Shown in pieces: positions 19,984-31,032 of a DNA stretch of 50,934 bases (positions within the stretch are counted from its first letter, which is position 1; each line of letters starts with the position of its first letter). The notes under the pieces were generated by a model, which did not search any database, was not told where the DNA came from, and saw only the letters and a list, made by a program, of their open reading frames with translations. Position numbers and translations under genes: made by a program. Source of the stretch: Phaeoceros laevis (Eukaryota > Anthocerotophyta > Anthocerotopsida > Notothyladales); contig JBNGIQ010009337.1 of the NCBI GenBank assembly GCA_049999765.1, forward strand, positions 149,384 through 200,317, read 5' to 3'.

Positions 19984-22171
19984 TTGTGGACTCATGCTTG
20001 TGCTTATCCACCTCCAGGTCCATCGCAACTCTCCAGATTTCAGGTGCAAGGGGACACAAGATGCTCTTTGGATCGACAGCTCGAGTACCCCACAATGGGT
20101 GAAAGAGGCTCTAGGGGTCACATCAGTATTGACATTTGGCGTTGTTGGACGTGGATCTGGTTCTTTTCGTTACTCTAAAACCGAGGGTAATGATGTAACT
20201 GATATAGCCACACTTCAGCGCTGGACCACCGCAATGTCACAGTATGCCAAGCGTGGACAAGGTGAGGAGGCTCTCAATATTTATGAAAAAATGCGAGAGG
20301 GCAGAGCGAAACTAAACTCACACGCTTTTGTAGCTGCACTGAAAGCATGCTGTAGCTTACTGGACCTGGAGCGTGCTAGGAAGATTCATTGTGAGGTAGT
20401 TGAAAATGGGTATGAGTCGGATGTATTCGTAGGGACCATGCTGGTGGATGTGTATGCTAAGTGTGGGAGCCTTCCAGATGCTAGGCATGTGTTTGACAAA
20501 ATGCCTTGCCGTGATGTGGTCTCCTGGAATGCCATGATCTCGGGGTATGCCCTGATGGCAAGGGAAGTGGAGGCTTTGCAGTTGTATTCGCAAATGGGAG
20601 CAGAAGGTGTAGTACCTAATGGGCGAACCTTTGTGGGGGCACTGAAAGCTTGTAGCATTCTTGTTTCTTCAGAAGAGGGAACTCTGGTTGACAGAAAATA
20701 TGTCAAGGAAAAGTGCCTGAAACAAGTCAGGGTCATCCACTCAGATGTAAGAAAGAGTGGTTCTAAGTTACCTGTTTACGTGGCAACCATGTTGGTGGAT
20801 ATTTATGCGAAGTGTGGGAGTGTTGTGGATGCTAGGGGCGTCTTTGAGGAAATGCCCTATCATGATGTGGTGTCCTGGAATGCAATGATTTCGGGGTATG
20901 CCCAGATGGAGGAGGGTGAATTGGCTTTACAGCTGTACGCACGAATGCAGCAGGGAGGTGTTGTGCCCAATGACCGAACATATATTGCTGCACTGAAAGC
21001 TTGCAGCAGCCTTGTAGCGTTGGAATACAAGACTGAAGCTGAAGGGATACTTGTTAAAGAACAATGCCTCAAGCAAGTCAAAGCCATCCACGCACAGATA
21101 ATGCAGAGTGATGCTGTATTGGGTTTATTTGTAGGTAACATGCTTGTGGATGCATACGCAAAATGTGGCAGCTTGGTGAACGCTAGGAATGTATTTGAGA
21201 AGATGCCTCGTCGCGATGTGGTTTCCTGGACAACCATTATCTTAGGTTATGCACATGGTGAAGAAGGTGAACTAGCTCTCCAATTGTATGCCAGGATGCA
21301 ACACGAGGGTATAGTGCCCAATCACCGAACATTTGTAGGCTTGCTAAAGGCTTGTGGGTGTTCGGCTGAACTGCAAATGGGTAAAGAAATCCATGGTCTT
21401 CTTTCCAAAACTGGGCTTGAGAATGCAGATATATTTGTGGGCAATAGTCTTGTTGACATGTACTGTAAATGTGGGAGCATGGTTGAAGCGCAAGAGGTGT
21501 TCGATGCATTAGCAACGAGGGATGTTGTGACATGGAATGCATTGATAGCAGGATATGCCCATCATGCAGAGAGTCAGCTTGTGTTTTCCTTATTTGATAG
21601 AATGAAGCAGGAGAGCATACAGCCGAACGGAATCACATTTCTTAGTGTACTCACAGTATGCAGTCGTATGGGCCTTGTACGCAAAGCTCAGCAGTACTTC
21701 GAGGCTTTGAGGGAAGACTATGAGATCACCCCGACTATTGAGCACTATAATTGTATGGTTGATGTCCTTAGCCGTGCTGGCCAATTGGACGAGGCAATGG
21801 AGATGGTGAATACTATGCCTTTCCAACCATCTGTGAAGGTTTGGAGATGCATTTTGGGTGCTTGCCGAAAATGGCGGAATGTCGAGCTGGGAAGGCAGGC
21901 ATTCAAATGTGCCGTGAGGCTGGATAAAAACGACGCTGCCTCATATGTCTTGATGTCAAACATCTATGCTGCCGCCAGTATGCATGAAGATGCAAAGCGG
22001 ATACAGGAAATACGACTTCGTGCAAAAGCATGGAAGCAGCCTGGACAGAGCAAGTGGACTGACAGTGGAGGAGTTGTGCATGCATTTACAGTGGGCGACG
22101 AGCATCCAGAAATTCAGGATATCCATGCAAAGCTGCAGGATCTTCTTGTAAATCTGAAGAAGGATATGTAG
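19984..22171 (+). CDS. PLS-class pentatricopeptide repeat protein, 5' end uncertain
   Basis: The frame is open from the gap to a TAG at 22169-22171. The first in-frame ATG after the gap is 20234 (MSQYAKRGQGEE). A CCAGATTTCAG acceptor-like site near 20040 suggests a 5' intron. PPR motifs are clear: YAKCGSLPDARHVFDKMP, DVVSWNAMISGYA, EALQLYSQM, and later FVGNSLVDMYCKCGSMVEA. E-type motifs close it (TPTIEHYNCMVDVLSRAGQL, MPFQPSVKVWRCILGACRKW, DDAASYVLMSNIY-like, WKQPGQSKW). Such proteins bind organellar RNA in mitochondria or plastids and specify C-to-U editing sites, with the DYW domain as deaminase. Here the frame stops where DYW would begin; a broken DYW follows. The first three repeat triplets are 117 residues long rather than about 102. 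Confidence 0.85.
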
Positions 22172-22437
22172 CCCATTTTGGCTCTCTGCTGCGGGACATA
22201 CCAGATGATGAGAAGGACGCTGTGTGGGCACAGCGAGAAAGTGGGCATTGCATATGCCCTGCTCAAGACATCTGAGGGGACAAGCATACGTGTTTTCAGC
22301 AACCTGCGGGCGTAAGGATTGTCATTCCGCCAGTGCACTGATTTCTAAGATCGATCGGAGGACCATCATTTGAAGAGACGCAAGGGTCTTTCACGTGTTT
22401 AAGGACGGAAGGTGTTCTTGTGGGAACTGTTGGTGAG
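22172..22437 (+). pseudogene. Decayed DYW deaminase domain downstream of the PPR frame
   Basis: Directly after the PPR stop, three shifted frames in succession recall a DYW domain. First, about 22164-22225 reads LLRDIPDDEKD. Next, about 22220-22314 reads GHSEKVGIAYALLKTSEG then SIRVFSNLR, keeping the HSE zinc/catalytic motif. Last, about 22318-22437 reads DCHSASALISKIDRRTII, an in-frame TGA, then RDARVFHVFKDGRCSCGNCW and TGA. The order and spacing match the family, including a variant of the terminal DYW tripeptide. At least three frame breaks and one internal stop separate them from the PPR frame. Introns are unlikely because the joins fall inside conserved blocks without splice sites. Confidence 0.8.
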
Positions 22438-23123
22438 AAATGTGCATATGTAGCTTTGTCCGTACTGTTCCCTTCTGCTGGACGTACAGTTTCCGGATGC
22501 TGGTGCTAGAACATAGCTGGAATGTTCCCACGTGTTACCATCACGGAGGGAAGTTCATTTGCAGTGCTTGGGGTAATAAAGCCAACACTGCAACAAAGTG
22601 GAATGGACCTCAATAGAGTGACCATCTTGGACTTCACGAAGCTGACGGTTTCTGGAAAGTGGATAGGCAATCTGCTTCATCTGCATTATACCACCCAAGA
22701 GAGCTTGGGGGAATGCAAAATGCCAAATTCCTTCAAAATGACCTCATTGAGTACCATGTGCTTCTCTGGATATGCTTGCACCTCAGCTTCTTACCCAAGC
22801 ACCCTGAAACAAATCAATTGATCAACCTTCCAATTGTCCTACTGCTACTCGAGTTTCACCTTCATCTCAAATTTTAGAAACTTTGCAACCAACATGTCGT
22901 TTAGGCCTCAGTGATCACCATTTGGTTTCTGCCCTGCATATGATCTTTCTGAAGACTTCCTCCTTCGCCATAGCAGTATACATACATTTTGGTTTACACA
23001 CAGCCAAGTTAACAGTAAAGTCTCGACAAAAACCTGAGACAGAAGCTGATAGATTCAACCCTCCGTGCTGATTTTCCCAAGCTACATTTGAGGCCAAGTT
23101 TCCGGTTCGAGCAGGCCGTCTCA
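22438..23123. other. Intergenic region between convergent PPR and transporter genes
   Basis: This holds the 3' UTRs of the two flanking genes. A 99-codon plus-strand frame at 22522-22821 shows no motif and is not called. No RNA gene or repeat was seen. Confidence 0.4.
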
Positions 23124-26100
23124 TCAGATAGCAGGGATGTATGTGAGGAACACCGCCATCCACAGCGTGATTGGTAGGACAGACAAAGCGTACTGATAAA
23201 ACAATTCCAACCTTGTCAGGCAAACAAACAACCAACTCATGAAATGTCTTTACACAACAGAACCCGTCAACAAAGATATTAAAGGACAAGGATCTGGCCA
23301 GACCTGCCGGAGCATGAGGTCTGCCATCATCCCTGCCAACGGTCTTGTTGCCGGTCGAAGCTGTGATGCCAACACTCAAGAGTCAGCTGGCAGGCCACAC
23401 AGCAAAGAACATACAACATACCACTAGTGCTAAATCCTACCTGTGCAAGTAACACAAGATTCTGTGCAGTCGGCATGGCAGCTTCAACCTGAACCAAATA
23501 CAGATTTGAACTTTGTGAGGATTCCACGATTCATGACTGCGAGCATTGCTTTCACAAGCTGCATCAGAAGAACATGTACATACGCAGTCACACCAAGGAA
23601 CTTCTATAATCAACACTGTGAACTTACCAGAATGGCAATCATCAGGATGGGGTCAGGTGGAACCATCTTGGCTAGCACCAAAAACTGCATCCACATCCAT
23701 GTGGGTGATCAGTGGACAACCGGGCCTACTCCCTCTGATTCCTGTAACCACAGACTTGCACATCATTGTCCCCACACTGAAGTGCACAATAAGCATGAAG
23801 GTAGGACTTACATGGACAGTTGCAAGCCCTGCTGCTGGCAGGGCAAGTAGTCGAATGACTGCTATAATCCAAAATGCTTTTCTATCTAAGAGAGGCTCTG
23901 GAGTACGTGCTTCCAACTCCTGCGCCTCTTGACCTAGAGTGACCTTGAAGGCCTTATTAGCAGAAGCTTTTACAGAAGCAGCGATTGAAGATGCTAGTAC
24001 TATGGTCTGCACGGGGAGAGTGGCTGAACCAAGCAATGTTGCAGCCTGCCAAGCATCACACAGCAATCAGCAATAGAAGTGGCAGTGGGAAGTGTTTTAC
24101 ACTAGATCTCTTCCCGTCCAGGAGAAGAGGAGCCTTACAGGAAACCTAAGTGGGGGAGACTGACATCAAATACAGGACGTAAAATCCCCGCTGTTGCAGA
24201 GCGAAGCGTAGGGAATGCACCAGTTGCCGTAGAGGAGACAACTTGCTTCGACTGAAGGATAAAATGTGACAAAGGTGTTATCCCAAGAAGAAGGCCAGCG
24301 AACACCTGCGTATAGCATCCTAGTGTCAGTAACATGCACAAAACTGAAACTCGTCAACCCTGATTTTCTCATAGCCGTTGTTCAGCATCAGCTGCACTCC
24401 AAAAGGCACGCGAACAACATATTAGGAACAAAGAAGCAGTGCTTACCCCATACAAGGGGGGATTCATAATCTGATTATACGACTTCAGGAATGTTTTCCA
24501 GAAGGAAGCGTTGTCACCACCATCGATACCCTGTTGGCCCTCCTCTCCTGCGATGATACGGTAACCAACAGTCCATAGGCAGGGTGACCAGGCCACCATA
24601 TAAAGAGCTATGTATCTGATAATTTGGACAGAACAATATCTTAGAGAAAACAGCATGAACATCCAGGCAAACGAGAGAGTATACTCATGCAAAATTTGCA
24701 GCCCTTACCCTGCTGCTCGGCTGGTGTTTTCTGCACTCAAAACCCCTGAGAGGAAGACCTGGAATTGAACATACAGGTGTAATATTAGGTTCAGATCCAA
24801 TTGTAACAGAGAGATCTAATGAGCAGATAACTGCAAAACAGATAAGCAGATGAGGGTGCACCAGTGGAAGAGTGAGAGAGTTGTTGAAAGCACAGCACGC
24901 AGTTATAAGAGCTTCCCTCTTCCTGGCCTTATTCATGTCTGTAGTCATGTTGACCTGGGGAGCAGGAACAGTAGGTAACGAGGTGAGCACAGGCTCCCCT
25001 TTGCCTACTCCTGCAGCCGCAACCACGGCTGGTGCTGGTGGTGCGATATGAGCTCTGATAGGTCGATGTTGAGCTGGTGCTCGATATACTATCTTAGAGG
25101 CTAAACTCCCAAGAATTGCACCTGATAACACCTGAAATACATGCAAGGTCCTCGATATCACGTCCACAAATCTCATGCACCTCAAGTTAATTGAGATAGT
25201 ACAACACTTGTTACCTGCACAATTGCCATGGCAGGAAGCGCCAAAAGACTCGCAGATGGTTGTGATGCAAGTGTAGTGCAGACCTGTCAACATGTTCCCA
25301 CACTCCACTTCCCGTTCCACGTCAGGTACCACTAATGGATGATCATGCTCGTGTCCTCGCCAGGCCATTCATATCAGCAGACTCCCTTCTCAAGAAACAA
25401 GCAAGTCTATCTGCCACACAACCAGGGACATCTATTCTGTGATCGGGCCCTTTCTACTGAAACGCAAACAGCACGTGCCCAGAGATTCTATGTCATACAC
25501 AGCCTGTCTGTGACAAAATTTCCCACGAATTATCTTCAACTCTCTCATGTCTCAGGCATACCACAACATCAAGAACGCTCACCTTGGACATGAGAAAGCA
25601 GGGTATCAACAGACGAAAGGCCACCTGCGCACATGCAACAAGTTGCACCATGGACATAGTATAGTCGTTGAGGCGTAACTGGCGAGTAGTGTCATAAATT
25701 CTAGACTGGGGAGTCTGCCTGAACAGCAACAAGAAGTCTCATAGGAAAAAGACGTACCTGGCTCAACACAGTTGGAGTTTCAGGGGGCAGTTGGCCAGAT
25801 GTCTGTAGCCATACAACAAAGGCTGCAATTCAGACGGCCGAGCAATTATCATGGACCGTCAGCCAACAATGCCAGAAAGAAAGTGTGATGCCAGTAAACA
25901 TCCAACCGATTATTATCCTATCAGCGCAGCTTGGAACTCACAGCAGAGGCTGATGAGATTGAGAGACGAGGAAAATGAGGCGCCTAATATGGCCCAGTCG
26001 AATTGAGCTCCAACCGATTGAGCTACATTCCATAATGAACCAGCTTTCGACAGAGCACATAAGGCCGTCCTGCTTCCACCCAGGGCGGAACAAAATCCTC

Positions 26101-26422
26101 GGTATCCAGGAAGTGTATGATTGCTCCAACCTGCACCCCTGACTTCCGTATATGATTTTGCATGATTGGACGCCAAGGCAAGGACCCCCACTGAAAAACG
26201 TTTCGGAGAATTTTTCGCCCAATGCGTGTGAGGGGGGCCGAATCCCGGGCCATACAGCCTCTGTCCACCAAGAGACACGGCATTATATCCAGGGAACGCT
26301 AGGAGGAATCCAGGCTGCCTGCGCTGGCCGGAGCCACTGCGGTTGAAAAGAACGTCTCTCTGGTTCAGCGGAGCAGCAGGAGGTGTTGGAGGGGAGCTGT
26401 CAAAGGCGGCATGATACAGCAT
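23124..26422 (-). CDS. AEC/auxin-efflux-carrier-type membrane transporter with plastid-like N-terminus
   Basis: Thirteen exons on the minus strand: 26422-25942, 25822-25758, 25624-25583, 25283-25215, 25131-24862, 24758-24709, 24615-24447, 24305-24165, 24045-23812, 23684-23628, 23488-23441, 23360-23304 and 23192-23124. Phases agree throughout, giving 583 residues. The first about 130 residues are Ser/Arg/Gly-rich and resemble a transit peptide. About ten hydrophobic segments follow, including LLIPCFLMSKV, LLALPAMAIVQVLSGAI, AFNNSLTLPLVFLSGVL, FAGLLLGITPLSHFIL, LLGSATLPVQTIVLASSIA and EAAMPTAQNLVLLAQ. The last two correspond to conserved C-terminal segments of the PF03547 membrane transport family (PIN, PILS and bacterial AEC). 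The ligand cannot be told from sequence. Donors of exons 8 (GTCAGT) and 12 (GTCTGG) are non-consensus. Naming it PILS would overreach. Confidence 0.84.
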
Positions 26423-27862
26423 GGTGCTGTGACAGTTCCGGTTGGTCCAGTCAAGGAATCAACCGAGACATTTTGGGACGAGTAGACTACAACAGATACT
26501 GGCGAACATGCTTGAGGAGCCAGAGAAAGGAAGGAAGGTGGTTTTACTGTGATTGACGGAGGTGGCAGCCAGGGGGGATGGGCAGCCCATAGATGGGTTG
26601 TGTGCGGTCGTTTTGTCCGGTTTTGTCGTCTGATCAGGTTGGTGCCACGACAACAGTACAACACGATTGGTTGGTGCCAAGGAACAGGGCTCACCTAAAA
26701 CTTTTTGACATAAAGTAAAAAAATCTACATTTCTTTAACATAAAAGTCTTTCTATATTTTTAAAAGTTTACAACCTATAATGTTCGACAGTGAAACTTTG
26801 ACCAAATCCCTGAACTTTTTAGCAACGACAAAATCTAACCCTAAAAGTCTCTCACATTGAAAATTTGAATTGTAAAAGTGCAGAAATGACCCACACCACC
26901 CCCTCTTCAACTCTCGACAGCCCTATATGGTGGTCGGGACACTTTTCGGGCTATGTTTTTTTGTGTAGCTAGAAGAATGGTGCTCTGACCACCTCACAAA
27001 AAATCAGTGGTGAATTCACTCCCGGTGACCATCTACCATTTTTTGGACCCTATCTCAAAACTTTAAAACTAGAAACTGGTGGGCTTGGACACAGCATCTC
27101 CCCTCAACCCTTGAACCAAAGTTGTAGAGAATGAAAAGCTCTATCACATGTGACCAGTTTCACAGGTGAAAAGTTCGCATAGATGTCAATGTAAAGTAAG
27201 TTGTTAGACTTTGAGTAGGTATAACTTTTGGATGACTCATAACTAGGCAACCATGTTGATGGACAAGGCACACATAGCCATCATAAGCACGCTCAAAAAA
27301 TATGGGGGTCATTGGATCTTGGATGAGGGTAAAAATGAAAAATTCCTGTGGGCAAAAGTAAATTATTAAATACTTTCTGACACCCGTCCTTTTACACTGT
27401 TACCGCTAAAAGTGGTGACCCTAGCTAAAAGTGGTGACCCTAGCTAAAAGTGGTGACCCTGCAATGCATCCGCCCAAAAATGCAATGACAAATAACGATT
27501 CTGGAGGGTTTTGTAAACTTTTTTCCCCAACCCGTCAACCCATCAAACCAACCGGTCATTATACTAGTGCGGCCAGTTTTAAGCGAGCCCTGCTTCAAGC
27601 TCACATTGCCAGGTCAACTTCAGTGATGTAGTGGAACTTCACTATGGAAGATAGATAGACTAAATACCTCTCTACGTGCTGGTAACGAGGGCATCCGGAA
27701 GAACCACACAATTACTGTGGTAACTGCTAGTTATCTTCTATGGCAAACGGCCAAAGGGCCAAAGGAGGACGAGAAGCAAAACTGGAGCCGTTGTCAATCA
27801 TTCGAACCAGTTTCACGGATGGCCGTGAAAACCTAACACAGGCCACTCCGTTCCCCTTGAAG
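26423..27862. other. AT-rich divergent intergenic region
   Basis: The region lies between the divergent transporter and RAD51B genes. About 26.69-27.4 kb is clearly more AT-rich than its surroundings and has no long frame on either strand, which suggests old repeat or transposon-derived sequence, though no transposase or terminal repeat is recognisable. It contains the triple 19-bp repeat at 27405-27460. The RAD51B frame is open from 27740, ahead of its preferred start. Confidence 0.45.
27405..27460. repeat. Three tandem copies of a 19-bp unit
   Basis: The unit GCTAAAAGTGGTGACCCTA begins at 27405, 27424 and 27443. The third copy loses its last base pattern (CCTGC). It is perfect over the repeated part and lies about 400 bp upstream of the RAD51B start codon. 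Function is unknown. Confidence 0.95.
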
Positions 27863-28894
27863 ATGGCGGGCAAGAGCCTGAGCCAGATGGGGATACCAAC
27901 ACAGCTCCTGCACATCTTTCACGCCCGCAACCTTCACACAGCGAAAGATGTGCTGATGCGTACCGAGCTGGAACTGCTGGAGCTCCTGGAAATGCATGTG
28001 AATGACCTGCGGCTGGCTGTGGCAACCATCTGCCAAGCGGTGGCCCCCAGATGCCGCACCCTGCGGGAGCTCTGGGACCAGCGGGCTGCCGACGAGCCGG
28101 CCCGGGGGCACCTCGCCACCGCACTGCAAGGGCTGGACGAGGCGCTGTGCGGGGGGATACCGCTGGGAGTGGTGACAGAGGTAGCCGCGGCTGCAGGCAT
28201 GGGGAAGACGCAGCTGTGCTTCCAACTGTCGGTGCTGGTGGCTATGGCTGCGATTCGGGAGGGGCTGGACGGGTGTGTGCTATATGTGGACTCGGAGCAC
28301 ACTTTCAGGGCTCAGAGGCTGCTGCAGATCGCGCAGGCAAGGTGGCCCGACTTGTGTTCGAGCAAGGAGACGGGCATGGAGCTAATATCCCGCGTCATGG
28401 TGGTGCAGCCGGAGACAACGGCGGAGTTGGTGAGCAAGTTGCAGACCCTACAGCAGGAGGTGGATCTAAACAGCGTGAGGCTGCTGGTCGTCGATGGTGT
28501 GGCTGCCCTGATGCAGGCGGACTTTGGGCTGGATCGCATAGCTGAGAGGCAGAAGGTGGTGGGACAGGTTGCTTCGACGCTCAAGTCCTTGGCAGAGAGG
28601 TTGAGGATACCGGTGGTGGTCACCAACCAGGTGAGGATGCAGAGAGCCGGGCAGGGAGATGTGCCAACCTTCGAAGAGGCCATCTCCTGTGGTGATGGTG
28701 GAGATGGCTCTCCGGACATGCAACAGGCACCTGCTCTGGGTACAAGATGGGCACATGCGGTGAACATCAGACTGCTGCTGGAGATGCATTTGGGGCAACG
28801 GTCTGTCAAGATCGCCAAGTGCCCCTACGCGCCAGTTGTTCGGTTCCCCTATACCCTCACAAGTGCTGGGGTCCAGCAGCAGGTGTTGAATTGA
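27863..28894 (+). CDS. RAD51B: RAD51 paralog, RAD51B-like recombination ATPase
   Basis: The protein has 343 residues from ATG 27863 (MAGKSLSQMGIPTQLLHIF), which matches the family N-terminus; an upstream in-frame ATG at 27740 adds non-conserved sequence. The N-terminal helical domain has ARNLHTAKDVLMRTELELLE. GHLATALQGLDEALCGGIP leads into Walker A (AAAAGMGKTQLCFQL, about residues 109-123). Walker B is VRLLVVDGVAALM (about 204-216), followed by RIPVVVTNQVRMQ and WAHAVNIRLLLE. RAD51B works in the BCDX2 paralog complex, which helps RAD51 load in homologous recombination. The first Gly of the canonical GxxxxGKT is Ala here. The gene is intronless. XRCC2 or DMC1 fit less well because of the linker and C-terminus. 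Confidence 0.9.
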   Translation: MAGKSLSQMGIPTQLLHIFHARNLHTAKDVLMRTELELLELLEMHVNDLRLAVATICQAVAPRCRTLRELWDQRAADEPARGHLATALQGLDEALCGGIPLGVVTEVAAAAGMGKTQLCFQLSVLVAMAAIREGLDGCVLYVDSEHTFRAQRLLQIAQARWPDLCSSKETGMELISRVMVVQPETTAELVSKLQTLQQEVDLNSVRLLVVDGVAALMQADFGLDRIAERQKVVGQVASTLKSLAERLRIPVVVTNQVRMQRAGQGDVPTFEEAISCGDGGDGSPDMQQAPALGTRWAHAVNIRLLLEMHLGQRSVKIAKCPYAPVVRFPYTLTSAGVQQQVLN

Positions 28895-29400
28895 ACCACA
28901 CTCGCACACCATTAAACGCTAAACAATCTACAACAGTAGGGACTACAACAGTGGCACGTATGGTATGCGCATTTCTTTATTGGCTAGTGGCCCAAGCATG
29001 TCCAAGAATATCTCCATCTCCCTCAGCCACCTCCCACGAATGAATGCAGCGGATGATAGGGAAAGATGGGCAGGTCACTCCCCTCGTTGCCCAGTCCTAC
29101 TAAAAATTGACAGTCACAAAGAATAGTTACTTGGCACAGTACTCATCCACAGGCAGCTCCTTGTTTGTCTCGTTAAATGCAACAAGACATTTAAATACCC
29201 ACTGCTACAAGCAAGCCTTCATTGCTACATCCTTCTACCGTTACCCGTAAATAAGTGAGAGTTGTAGGTAGCAGATCCTGATTGTCCGGATTCAGTACAG
29301 GCTGATGACTGAGCCCTTCCATCTGCACGGTCTACATCAATCCCTACATTCTACTGACCTTCGCAGAGTCGCACGATAGCATATGCTGTTTCGAGGAGCT
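28895..29400. other. Convergent 3' flanks of RAD51B and FLA genes
   Basis: About 0.5 kb between two stop codons on opposite strands. I see no further gene, repeat or RNA in it. Confidence 0.4.
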
Positions 29401-31032
29401 TCACGCACCCAAAAGGCAGCTCAAGATGAAAACCACGAATGCTGATGAAATCAAAGAAACCTGGTTGCTGAATACCGACACACCTGCCAGACAAAAAAAT
29501 TTCCAGAGAGCTCATTTTACTTGTGAAGGCTCAGGTCGAAAACAAGTGACACAGAGAGAAGTACTGCCCGCATTGCTGAAGGAGGAGAAACATGAGCTAA
29601 AATTATTACCTGCATTGGGCTGCTCCGACAGGATAGAGAAGTCCGGAAGCAAGTCGTTGAGCCTCCGTCCATGGACGCCGGACGGCGAAGGCGCTGCTGC
29701 TTCGTCTACAGTCCCGGGGGGGAACAACACATTGTTGATACCTATGACAGAGATCCTGCCATCGGCGAAGAGCTCATGGTCCAGAATGAGCGCGCCGTGC
29801 TTGCCCACCCCAAACTCGACTGTGCCGTCCAATTCCCTGGCCGGCAGGGTGTAAACCCGGCCATCCGCAGCCCGCCTCAGCGTGGGATACACAACCTGCG
29901 TCGTCCTCGCCTTCCTCACTGTGTTGTAGATGGCCTCCTCGGTGAGGTACTCGGGAATAACGTGGTACCACAGGATGTTCTCAATGTCCCCAGCCACCGA
30001 GAGCTGCTTGGAGCTCAGCTCCAGTAGCGCCTCATCGGTGGGAGCCAGCAAGGTGAACTTGTGGCCGGCCTCCACCAGGAGAGTGAGGTCGGTGGCCAGT
30101 GAGGTGAGGTTGGCAATCAGATCCGCAACCTCACGGTACCCCCCCCACTGCGCCACGGTCTCCACGAAATTCTGCACCTCCTCCTCCACAGTCCCGCGAA
30201 ACACCCCCGCAGAGGGACCCGGAGCCGGGGCGAATGCCGGAGCCAGGCCCGGAGCCGGGGCCGGGGCGTAGGGTGACAGGTAGTCGGGGAAGGCGATGAA
30301 TGCCGGCGCCGGGGCGGACTCATGCGGGGATGGAGCTGCCGGCCCGTACCTCTTGTACAGGGAGTAGGCCTTGCGCACCGCCCGGGGCACGATGAGCTCC
30401 TCCAGCCCGTGCACCCGCCCGTCCTCCCTCACGATGGCATCTGGCGCCACCACCTCCACCCGCTCCGTGAAGAGGCGGCGAGGGGACACCCTCCCGCTTC
30501 CCCCGCCCCGAGCAAAGAGGTTGATCGGCTCCTCCGAGAGTGCCATCACGGTGGAGTCCTGCCACTCCGAGGCCGGGATGTCCCCTATCACAACGTGGTG
30601 CTGCAGCAGCTTCTGCAAATGCTGGATGTTGGCCGGCTCCAGCAGCCAGCGCTTGAAGGCCGGGTCGCACCTGTCCAGGTTGGGAGCGAAGATAGTGAGC
30701 GGTGCCGTGGCCACCAGCGACTCCAGCGGCTGCAGGATGCCTGCCTTCTCCAGCAGCTCCAGCATCAAGTGGTGATCCGAGTCCAGCAGCGCTGCCAGCA
30801 CAGAGGAAGATCCTCCAAGATCCGCCCTCAGCCTGCCTCCCAAGTTCAGCTTCTTCCCATCCTGCTGCTCCAGCTCCTCTTCCCTCCCTGTCTTCTCGAC
30901 CTCTACCTCTACGTCTACCCCGGCCTCCCGAGCTCCCCCGTCCCTGCTCCCGCTCCCCGTCCCGCTCGCACTCAGCAGCACTAGCAGCAGCAGCAGCAGC
31001 GCCGGCCGCCAATGCGCATTCCTGGATGCCAT
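29401..31032 (-). CDS. Fasciclin-like arabinogalactan protein with GPI-anchor tail
   Basis: Exons on the minus strand are 31032-29610 and 29483-29401 (phase 1), giving 501 residues. The start MASRNAHWRPALLLLLLVLL is a signal peptide; an earlier open frame to 31179 has no signal character. FAS1 domain 1 lies at about 75-240 (VATAPLTIFAPNLDRC, LLQHHVVIGDIP). An arabinogalactan-type Ala-Pro region follows (APAPGLAPAFAPAPGPSAG). FAS1 domain 2 lies at about 295-440 (HKFTLLAPTDEALLEL, LWYHVIPEYLTEEAIYN, GINNVLFPPG). The second exon supplies a hydrophobic tail (SLISSAFVVFILSCLLGA) typical of GPI attachment. Without this splice the protein would end in unrelated sequence. Such proteins sit at the outer plasma membrane and in the wall and affect wall structure and adhesion. 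Confidence 0.92.

Noticed and set aside
19487-22171. One 894-codon frame spanning the N gap
   Set aside because: The 100 N are a placeholder, so frame continuity across them is meaningless. The part before the gap shows no PPR sequence. Only the part after the gap is called.
22522-22821. 99-codon plus-strand frame after the PPR gene
   Set aside because: No motif and not continuous with the DYW remnant; more likely 3' flank.
30322-30984. 220-codon plus-strand frame antisense to FLA
   Set aside because: Antisense shadow of a GC-rich coding exon, with Pro/Ala-rich composition and no motif.
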